Notes under the pieces: generated by a model
What the model was told of the DNA's origin: nothing
What the model saw: only the letters and a program-made list of their open reading frames with translations
Databases searched by the model: none
Made by a program: the position numbers and the translations under genes
Source of the DNA: Phylloscopus collybita
Taxonomy: Eukaryota > Chordata > Aves > Passeriformes > Phylloscopidae
DNA length: 64,000 nt
Assembly: GCA_027886175.1 (NCBI GenBank)
Contig: JAJNNQ010000009.1
Coordinates: forward strand, 24,045,501 to 24,109,500
Direction of reading: 5' to 3'
Shown: piece by piece, positions 25,815 to 36,200 of the stretch
Position numbering within the stretch: the first letter of the stretch is position 1
Layout: each line of letters starts with the position of its first letter

Positions 25815-25885
25815 GTTTTTGTTTTGTTTTGTTTTGTTTTTTGTTGTTTTTTGTTTTTTGGGGTTTTTTTTATTATTTTTCCCAG
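25815..25885 (+). repeat. (TTTTG)n-like low-complexity stretch
   Basis: Imperfect TTTTG repeats grading into a T-rich run with TATTATT. Confidence 0.75.
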
Positions 25886-26740
25886 ATGTTTTTTCTTGTT
25901 AGTCAAAATTAAGCTTTAAATGCAAAGTACAAGAAGAGACCATAAAAATTAACCAGTTCCCCAATATTCGTGACAGTGCCCACACTGCATCTTTTGCATT
26001 TTAAATCTCCATTTTCCATCTCTCACAAGATGTCTAAACTAGCTGACTCTAGGAGGGGAAACCATTGCAGTGGTACTGCCAACCCTCATGTTTTTAGAGG
26101 GCTGGAGATGGTCAGTGCATGCTTTGTATGCTGAACATATTATACAGAGTGGGGAGGAAAGCCAGTGGGGCACAGGTTTGATAAATGCACTGATCAGTGC
26201 AGTGCTACTGAGCCATGGGTGTTTCCTGGACACATTAGGACATTCGAAGCTACAGAAGATTGAGTGCTAGAGGCTGTCCAAAGAGGCTGAATAATAAAGC
26301 CTTGGTCTCCAGTGCCTCCCCGGTAGTTACGGATCTGTTGGCCTACTGGTTCCTCCATCACCCTGAAGAGCTGCCCAGGCTGCCTCTGGGAACAGAAACT
26401 GTGGAACCAGGACAGTACAGGGTTATGCCCATACAAATTAACCACCCTGAGGGACAAAATGCATTAGCTCAGGCACACCAGGAGTGGAGACCTGCACGTG
26501 TGCTTTGATGTGTCCTGTGCCACATGGATGTACAAACCCATCCATCTCTTCCAGACCCTCCAGCATGTAGTATGGCCCTGTCGAGAGTTATCCTTGTGAA
26601 TGTAGGTCCTGCAGTGCTATATGAATGAACAAAATTCCTTCCTCATCACAAGAAGTGAGTGAAAATGCATGTGCTACTAATTGAATAGTATTAAAATAGA
26701 TTATTTTAAAACATTTTTCTAGTCTGTGCTACTGCTTCGT

Positions 26741-26746
26741 TTTAAT
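26741..26746 (-). terminator. Weak candidate CORIN poly(A) signal (ATTAAA)
   Basis: On the minus strand this reads ATTAAA, about 0.3 kb after the CORIN stop codon. The next canonical AATAAA on that strand is around 25869-25874. Neither can be preferred without transcript data. Confidence 0.25.
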
Positions 26747-27039
26747 AGCTGAAAGGCAGGAAGTGGTTGATTTTTTTCTTTTAAGCTTTTTGTGGTGTTT
26801 GGAATAGCACCACAACACAGTTAAAAGAAAAGTCAAAAGGATTATTAATTCTACCACAAAGTATATTCATGAGCAGAGAATTTACCGGTAACATACAATG
26901 CATATTCCATAGCTCCACAACAAGAACAGACAGAGCTTGAAACTCCTTTTCACAGAGTTTCTGGACTGCAGAACCTTCAGTGTTGAAGGGCTGATTCCCT
27001 TTTTCTTTTGTCCATCAGCACCATTCTTACCATCTGGAG

Positions 27040-27222
27040 TTAGTTTAGCAGAAAGGTGTGGATGTATATTTGTCTTTCAATCCACTCAATAAAATGTGAC
27101 ACATTACTGTAAACTCCAGGTCCCAAAACCTTGGAAAAGCAGACAGAGCCCCAAGATGTTAAACCAAACAAAGTCCAGCGCCCTGCAGTATGCTCGCACA
27201 CAAGCGGTCCTCCACTGTCACC
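27040..27222 (-). CDS. CORIN: CORIN terminal exon (catalytic Ser, stop)
   Basis: 61 codons including TAA at 27042-27040. It encodes [61 protein letters not shown]457 in GDSGGP is the catalytic serine. The acceptor is TTTCCTTTTGCAG. The C-terminus equals that of mammalian corin as I remember it, so the enzyme is likely intact at this end. Confidence 0.95.
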   Translation of the reverse strand, partial: GDSGGPLVCEHTAGRWTLFGLTSWGSVCFSKVLGPGVYSNVSHFIEWIERQIYIHTFLLN

Positions 27223-30200
27223 CTGCAAAAGGAAAGTTAAAAACAGTCTATTATACACATGGCTAGCACTCAAGGTTAAAGCTGTATCACAGGTCCTACA
27301 GCCATTTGCCTTCAGCATATACCTCAGCTGTAAAAACAGCTACTCTGATGAACCATATAGCCACACACACATTACCCATGTGTGTATTACCCGTTACATT
27401 TGTACAAAAAATTACCTGCAAAAGGCTCATACAAATTAAAAAATTAATTAATTAGATTAAAATTAATTAATAAAGATAAACCTTTGTGTCTTCTTGCAGC
27501 ATTTCATTATGAAGTTAAGTTGTTTACACCAATATTAACAATAGCAATAATAAAAATTGGGTTAAAGTATGTAAATAGACACTTCTCATTACTGGAATAG
27601 ATAAAGTATGCTACACCTAATTAACATCACAGTACGTTGATTTCTAAAAGCAATTTTGTTTGTTGAAACTTTCTGTATCTCCTTATAGAGAAGCTTACCA
27701 TGCAAGAGTCCACAGTGCCAGATTCATAGCCAGCACACAGCATCCTGCTGGTGATGATTTTCATGTCAAAATATGACTGGCATTGTTCTAAGGAAATTAT
27801 GCGAACCTCTCCTTCTTGAAGCTTGAAAGGCACTGGAAAACAGAATTAAGTGTTCACACAAATTCACAAGTACTTACCTATTATGACTCCATGAGGTATG
27901 ACAAACATTTCCATTGGAATACTTTATAAATATTGCTCTCTCTATATATAATAAATGTAAGGAGCACTATGTGTTGCACTCTAAGCACATAGGGACTGGT
28001 GTGACATTTGCTGTTTATTGAGCATTTGCACCCTGACGTGATGCAGTTTGTGACTTAAGATGGGGGCAGTAGTGGCTGGAAAATAGTAATGTGAGAGAAG
28101 TGGACAACAGGTTTGATTCATTGTTCCAGGGCAGGACCTCCCTGTTTCTTGGTGTCTGTCATGGTAAAACTTCATAATAATCACAGCCATTTTGGTTATG
28201 TTTGGGTAAATTTGACTTACAGAATGTACCAGGAAATCAGAATTTGAAATTACTGTAATATGTTCAAGAGACAATAGAAGACTTCTTCCTTGTTTAAGCA
28301 ACTGACTGAGATCAAAATTCTAATTAAAGTTCTTCAGCCTAGGGTATGCAGTACTAAATGCTATGTAGCCACATTGGTTTTTGATGCTTGCTAGCATAAA
28401 ATCTTTAAAATCAACACTGACCACATTAGAGAACAAAAAAACATTTCCATGTACCAGTGCTGCAAAAACATTCTGTTGGAGTTTTTTTCCTGACATCATA
28501 TAGAGATATTTTTAGATGGGTAGAGATGCTGGTAAACAGTTTACCAATCATGTGTGCAATTTAATTTTTACATCATCTAACCTGGCCACTACAACTAAAG
28601 TTCCACTGAAGTAATACAGAAAAGAAGATTTCCTTACCCAGCATACAAAAGAGCCATCCCTAGTAGTTACTACAATGATAGCAAAGGAAGAAGCACAAGT
28701 GGCTAGTGCACTGTAAGTGTTGGGGCCAGGGTAATTTGCATACTATTCCTGCAGGATCATTTTGCCTGAACAAAGATTTACGTAATACAACAGTTCTTGT
28801 CAAGGTTTCTGGCAGCCTCAAAACAAGAAAACACACCAACGTTCTGTTCAGAGATACAAAAGCAACATTTGGGATTATGGAATAATGAGTACAAAATGAT
28901 TCATGACCCTGTTCCTCCAGCCTGTATGCCAGTGCTTCCAGTGCCTCCAGGTTTCACTGACCTAAGAGTGTTTCCCTCTCACTGATGATGTGATACCTTT
29001 GCAACACTGTTCTGAATGCAACTTAGAGAGGTAAAATCATAACTGATGTGGGGGACTTTCTTGATAGAAGTTTCTAGATCCTCAGCATTTCTTAAAAGCA
29101 AGTCAGTGTCTAAGTAAGTATAAAGGAGCATAAATTGAGGCTGCTGCTTGAAAAAGCTAGGCTATAATCACAGATTGATCCCTTTAAGAGCAGTTACACT
29201 TCTCTAATATTTACTAAGATCAAGTAAGAGCATAAATGGATAAAAGTTTGTAACAGTATCAGTTATTTGATTATCTCAGTAGAAGCTTCACATGTTTTTC
29301 AAAAGTCACAGAAATATTCATCTTACTTTTGTTGCCCATGTGTCCCCAGCCTGTGATGTAGCAGTAGGTGTCTGGCTGAACCAACTGGTCCTTGCTGGGC
29401 AAGCAGACAGGTCTTACATAGCTTGTCTCGTTGATATCCTCATCTAGTTCCACGATGCTGATATCATAGTCTACAACTGCTCTGTTGTAGCGGGGATGGA
29501 GGATGATGGTCCTCACTAGTCGGGTCTGCATGAAACTTGATGGATGATCAAGATTGCTAATCCCAAGCACTACTTTCCAGATAGCTGCATTTTCTCTCCT
29601 TTGTAAAAAAGAAAAAAAAAAAGAAAAAAAGAAAAAAGAAAAAAAAAGCGAATTTTCAGTCAAAGTCTTTCTTTTAAGCTAAAATACACAAGATATTTTT
29701 TCTCCCTTTTTGCACACTGCACTTTGCAAAGCATACAAATACTACAAGAAGAAAACAAATATTTATGCATTATTCCTTACAACAAAGATCTGAGCAACAG
29801 AAATCAATGCTTTCCATTCCCCTCCTGCTTGTAATCAAATACATTAAAGCTCACTCCATCAGAAGATATTGTAACCATGTATTAGTTGCTGTATTAAAGG
29901 CTGTCAAAGTCATCCCCTGGATTCTTCCCAGCATTAGTTGTTCACATGCTCAGTGGTGGACACATACATATTTCACTGGGGTGAGAATATTGTTCAGCAG
30001 TCTGCTGCTGACAGCAGTTAAGTCCCACTGAAATCCATAAGTAGTCTCAAAGTAATTCTATTGTGTAAATCAAGTATTTTTTGATTTACATGGGAAATGT
30101 AAAGCCATGGGAAAAGTCCCTTATTTATTCAGCATTCAGTCTGTGCAAAGTATCTTTTCTATGTCTAAGATCAAAGGTTACTTTGACTCTTAAATTTTTT

Positions 30201-33200
30201 GAGACTCTTTTGGTAAACATACCAGACCACAAAGCAATGATAAGTATGATACAGGGGGGAAAACTGAACTATTGTCTGTTGAGACACATCAGAAAAGCCT
30301 AGTTTTACAAAAGCCTTCGAGGCTGTAATCTCTTGATCCTAACTGGTCACAGGATGAGTTGCAGGTTCTCTGTGGTTTCTAATTATTCTGTGATGCTAAA
30401 AGCTCTCAAAAAAGTCACCATTTTTCACAGCTCTTGAAAGACAACTCCATGTAACTAAGTGCCTTTGACAGGACTGAAGCTTATTCAGAGCAGTGTAAGT
30501 AAAAGCAGGCAAAATGCCAACTTCATCACAGTGCTCAACAGGATTGTAATGCCTATAATTTGTAAAGTGATTTGGTTGCTAAATCAAGATTACATTTACC
30601 TTAAAAGTTGGATGAAAGTTCTGGCATTTCAGACTATAATGATCATTTTAGCATCATGATCCATTTGTGAGCTGTTCCATAAAGTTACAGAAATTAAGTG
30701 CTGAGAATATTCACACACTGTTGTGTTTATGACCATTGTAAAATAGCATTGCCTAGAGAAATAAACAGCCAGAATGCATTGTCCTACATATAAAAAAAAA
30801 AAAAATCTTTCAATGTTTTGGATGCTTTAATGTAATGCATTTCAAAATGATCTTGACTCTGGGGACTATAATAAGAAAACTCAAAAACTATAGGATGTTT
30901 AATGGAACTCTTTCTATTTATGCCCTCTACAAGTATTCATGACATTTGTATTATTTTTATATAGTCCCCGTGTTTTGTATTTCCATCTTCACTGGAGTTT
31001 CACAAAATGGAGTATTTGGTATAAAGAACCAGAACCCTTTAAAATCTCTTTATATTGTTGTCTTCTCTGGTTGGTTTGGGAATTTTTTTCAGAACCCTTT
31101 AAAATCTCTTTATATTGTTGTCTTATCTGGTTGGTTTGGGAATTTTTTTAACTACCTTATAGCAAAAAAAAATTACTTGTGACATCAAGAATGGTCTTGC
31201 TGATGATATATTAAGCTTACCAAAAAAAGTTCTTATAAATGAAGTTACAAATGAAGTAGTTACTAATGAAGACTTTTAAGATTTCAGGCTTCTGGGTACA
31301 TTCCCCCCAATCTTTTCAGAAAGGCAGAAGAGAAAAAAGTTTATATAACATCTCAATCAATTATTAGACCAGAATATCTTAGTACTTTAAGGTCTTTAGA
31401 ATATAAATGGGAAAGAAACTTTTAACAAGTTATACTCTGAGCTCACAGGGATATTATGCAGCTCTACATGAGGGGTAAATGAATAGCTCCAAAATGTAGT
31501 GGCACTTCTGCATTTGACAAAACTGTGAAAATTTTTATTTTATAATGTGACAGCTGCTTTGCTTATCTTTCAGTAATGAGAAGAATCTTATCTAGGAAAT
31601 TCAACAGTAGTCCAATATTGCTGAAGGATCAACCTCTGTCCCACTTTATTTTAGATCACCAAAAAGTGTTCTTCCAAAGGATAGGAAATACTCCAGCAGT
31701 ATATTTAAAAATAGATGGAGAAAGAAGAGATATTCTTTCTGGACCCAAGTAATCTTGTTTATATTATACAGGTTTAGCACCGGTTTAGTTAGTTTAAAAG
31801 GACAAACACCAAACTCAGTTTTTCAGAAATAAAAAGACAAAATGTAAATTTTTACTGAAAAAGGGAATGACTAGCATTATATAGAAATATCAGTTCAAGA
31901 GAATCTTGCTTAATATAGAATTTTTGCTGGCTTAAACACAAAGTGTTTAGTGCAGTGTAAAACAATTTCCAGTGACCAAGCACTAGTTTAAAGCAGGACT
32001 AAGCAACCATATGCCAGAGAAGTACTTGCTAACTACAGCAGAAAACACTTGTTTAAATTTTCTTTAGAAACCAAATTAAAATCTTTGGTATGAGACAGAA
32101 GAAATGAGGTAATAAACCTCCCTCTGAAATCTGTGGTGCATCAAAAAGAAACACTGGTTAGCACCAAAAAGCTGGCAATGATCAAAACAACTGCTAAGAC
32201 ATGTAAACATCCTCTGCTCCAGACTGTCCCTCCACCTCAGCCTGATACTAGAAGACACTTAGTTGTTAATACTCATTTGTTAATGATTGCAATCTTAATT
32301 AAAGAGTGGACTGTATAAAAAGAAAAGGCACTGACTTCAATATATCATTTGCACTCTGAGTAAATACTCATTTTTCTTTTTACTGTAGCCACAGCATTTT
32401 TTCAGGGTCTTTTCTGTGTGGATACAGAGGATGTTTTTTAAACCCATGGCAGCTGTATGGCAGCTACAGAATTAGTACTTTGGTCTTCATCCTTTTCCTA
32501 TTTCCTGATGAAAGTCAGGACATCTTCATTTAGCTTTCATCAGTAGAGATGCCAGCAATGCATATTAAAACATGTGAAAACTAAGCCGATGCCGGTTTGT
32601 CCCTTTTTCCTTTCTTTTTTCAGTCTCCTAAAACCAGGTCTCTGGTTGGCCGTTCGGCAGAGGGGGAAAAGGACTTGGTGATTAATTCACACTGTTTATA
32701 GAGCAGTAAAAGGTCGGAGCGCACTCACCCTTCAAAGCAGTGCGCTACGGTCAGCACCCATCTCTTGGCAATGAGCACACAGCCGCAGATGTGCCCGCTG
32801 GGCTCGCTCTGCAGGGAGCACTGCCAGGGCCAGCGGCCCGGCCGGCTGGTCCGGCCGCCCAGGATCCTCTTGCTCATGCGGGCGGCGGGGCGGCGGCCGC
32901 ACTCTGCGGGAACAGCAGCGCGTCAGTGGCCACGGCAAGCGGCACCTTCCGCAGCACGGCTGGCTGGCAACAGCCCTGCAGGCAGGCTAAACAGTGCAGT
33001 AAACGAGGCAATCGCCGACCGCACAGCGGTATCAAACACCGAGCCGCTTTTTGCATTCTTTTGTGTCAAAGGATTTGTTCTCCGGTTATTAATTTTGTCT
33101 GGGTCGGCCTGAAATATTAACCAAGCCAAGCTTGAAATACTGACTTCCTTTCACTCAGGAGGTTTCCTAATGTCTTTTTCCTTCTAAGATAGCAACATGT

Positions 33201-36200
33201 TTGGCCTACTTTGTATTACCCAGAAGAACTGCTTCTGTAAAATCTGCTCGGCAATAATAAGGTTTTTCTTAAGTCAGGTGTGAAGTTAATGTCACGCCGT
33301 TTACTCAGCTACACAGCAAAAAAGTCACATTGCCTGCAGAAATTCCTAAGGAAGAATATTTAAAGATCTGAAGACATTCTAGTACTTTGTCCATTACACT
33401 TTACAAGCCACTTCCACTAGAAATTACACCAGATTACCACCTGCCACTTACTACTCTAAAATAATCCCTTCACTTTTGTTTCACTTCATTTTCTGGATTT
33501 GAAAGATGCCAGGCTTGTTATTTACCCTGTTTATACTCAGTCTAATTTAGAGAACAAAAGAACACCAGTTTCTGCAACTAGCGTCCCAAGAGAGCACATG
33601 CTGCTATTGCATTCATCTGGGAATTTAGTGCTGAAGAAATAAACTGGAGCAATGGTTATTTGTATCTTATAATTCTTATTGTTCATTCTGTTCATTTAAC
33701 TTCACAGAGTAAGCAACACATGTCAGAACAAAATACCTTCAAGCTTTTAGAAAGCTCTTTTGAGCTTTTTCTTTTCTCTGACAAGTAGCAAATATTTTGA
33801 TTAATTTCCCACATTTAGCTCCAATCTTGTAATTCCTTTTCCCTGACTCAAGCTATTTCACAGTTCACATGTGCTTCAGCAAAGTTCTCCTTCTCTGTAG
33901 AACATGGTGTCATCACAGATGAAGAATTTCTACATTTTCAAACCACTTAAAATTGCACAACCTGCTGTGCCAACAGACTTGGTCCACAACTTTCTGCTTC
34001 AGGTTCTTCTGTCTCCTTTAACTGAACAAACAGATCACAGCTTCAACTCCCAGGCAGACAGTCTGATAACCACTCTGCTGGTTAAGGATATCTTCAGCAG
34101 GAAGTTTTATCAAATCACTTTTTGAAACCTAACTGGTGACAAAATTCCTTTTTGTGGTATCAGGAATGGGCTACCTTAACACACAGCATCCTAGTCAGAA
34201 TATAAGAAAAGCGGATGAAACTGAGCTAGAGAAAAATAAACCCAGTGCAAAACTGGATGTCACAGAGGCCTAGTAAAAATTTCAGAATGAATCCACACTA
34301 ATCATCTGCATTTTTTAAAGTGATTTAACACATTTTGAAAAACAGCTATTTTATAACCACTTCTCTCTTACCTTCTTTAGTGCAAAAGAGAGCCACTTTG
34401 CTTCTGCTTTGACACGTCTGTCTAAATATTGAAACAAAACATGGTGGAAATCTCATTAATTGATTAATTTTGGTAATTTGAAAACCAGCACAGGTATTGT
34501 ATTCATTGCTGTAATCCAGCTGTTAAAAATTCCCTCAAACTGTAAAAAGAAACACAAGGAGCTTCCTATGCCAGATCATCCACGGTTTCCAGCATCTGCC
34601 TGAAGATAATAGTTTCCAGCATCTGCCTGAAGATAATTCAAAATATTAGTTCAGCTTTACAATACAGTTCATGAGTAGATGTTACATTTTTGCTCAGGGA
34701 TCCTTGCTCCCTGGTCATGGGTCCAGCTCTGAGGTCAGCTGGGATGAACAGTCTGTCCAGTTCTTATTTACGGCACCTGAAAGCACAGATTGCCAGTCTC
34801 CTTTGCAGTCAAAGGACAGGATTTTCTTTGAAATACCTTTGAAAACAGATGATCTTTCATGTCCTAAGAGTTTGGCTATTTTAAAAGAATCCAGGAAGTC
34901 TGCATAAGTAGGTATTAGAACAACAACAACTTACAATTTCTTATTATCTTCATATAAGAGAAGGAAGAATTGACTTTTTTTTATCAAGGTAGGAGAAATC
35001 ACAGTTAAATCAGCAAGCACTGTTGCTTGTAGGTGACTGTCTTTTTATTTCCACAATTTTTTAATTCCTAGTGTGTACATGTTTTTCTGACTCAGGTGCA
35101 GAGCTACATGGGACTGGATACACAGGTAATTTCTTTGCCAGGTAATTCTTACAGACTTTAATCCCAGCAGATAGGTAGTATCTTTAAAACTGCAACCACC
35201 TAAAAAGAGGCTGAATTTCGTGTTCAAGTCATAGATACTAATGTGGGCAAAACACCAGTGTCCCTTACATTGCATATACCTCATTCATACACTGTGAAAA
35301 CCAATCTATTTCTCTTCCTGAATACCCAGTTCATCAAATTATCATTATAGAGATAGTAGAGATAGGCAACCAATTCCAGGAAATAAAATTCTGTGCACAA
35401 TTTTGACAGGCAAAGAAAATATATGGAATATAACTAAGATCAGCCATACTCATGTTTTACACTTGTTTCTTTGACTTGCCATACAGCCAGCTCTAAAGAG
35501 AAGACTTTAAGCTTTTATGTGTGCATTGCCTGCACTGTGCCATTCCCTCCTATGAAAACTTTATGATTTAGTGGTGTATTTGTTAGTTCTTGGCCAAGTT
35601 AGAACTTGAACATAGTCCAGAAGCCTGGCAACTCCATTAAGCATCAACATACTCCACAGCACAAATGTTTTCCATGCTGCAGTTTGTGGGGAGACAAAGG
35701 AGATGCTACTGAAGGCAGTCTCCCTCCTGATATGTTCCACCTGTGTTAATTATCCTAGAGTAGAAACAGCCTTGCCCTCACAGCCATGGGCATGATAAAA
35801 GAGTGAGTTAAATAGTAGGAGTTGAAGTCAGTTGGAGTCTGCATGCCATGCTGTGAAGACCTAGGGACAAGAGGTTGTGCAAGGGCCAGAAAAGGTAAGA
35901 TACTGTATGTAGGACAGACAGGGTTAGGCGGCCATGCCAGGGTCAGGAAGGAGCCAGCCAGAACTGAAGGGCAGCCAGAGCTGTGTGGAGCTGCTCTGAG
36001 AAGATACAGAGGAAGGTGTGGGAGACATTTTGAATATCAAGATACTGATACTTTAAGCCTTCTGATGAAGCACCTTGAGTGCGAGTGCAGTGTCCATGTC
36101 GAGTACCACCACATACATCAACTGTGACATCTGGTGACCCCGATGTGATGACATCTGGTGACTGAGCAACGTGGTAACTATATACTGATACAACAAAAAC

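Larger units (their letters stand above)
20981..27039. other. Convergent intergenic / 3'UTR region between ATP10D and CORIN
   Basis: About 6 kb between the inferred ATP10D 3' end and the CORIN stop codon. It includes the CORIN 3'UTR (minus strand, lower-coordinate side of 27040) with an uncertain end. T/G-rich simple sequence lies at about 22640-22745 and 25815-25885. No additional gene was recognised. An open frame at 26260-26508 (82 codons) has no family I recognise. Confidence 0.5.
27223..32728 (-). other. CORIN introns within the protease domain
   Basis: Three introns (27223-27698, 27833-29326, 29599-32728), with the annotated exons between them. Mostly unique AT-rich sequence. The largest holds the 60-bp tandem duplication at 31031-31150. 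Confidence 0.6.

Noticed and set aside
26260..26508. 82-codon open frame between the two genes
   Set aside because: No recognisable family, no splice context and no conserved motif; an overlapping minus-strand frame is equally open.
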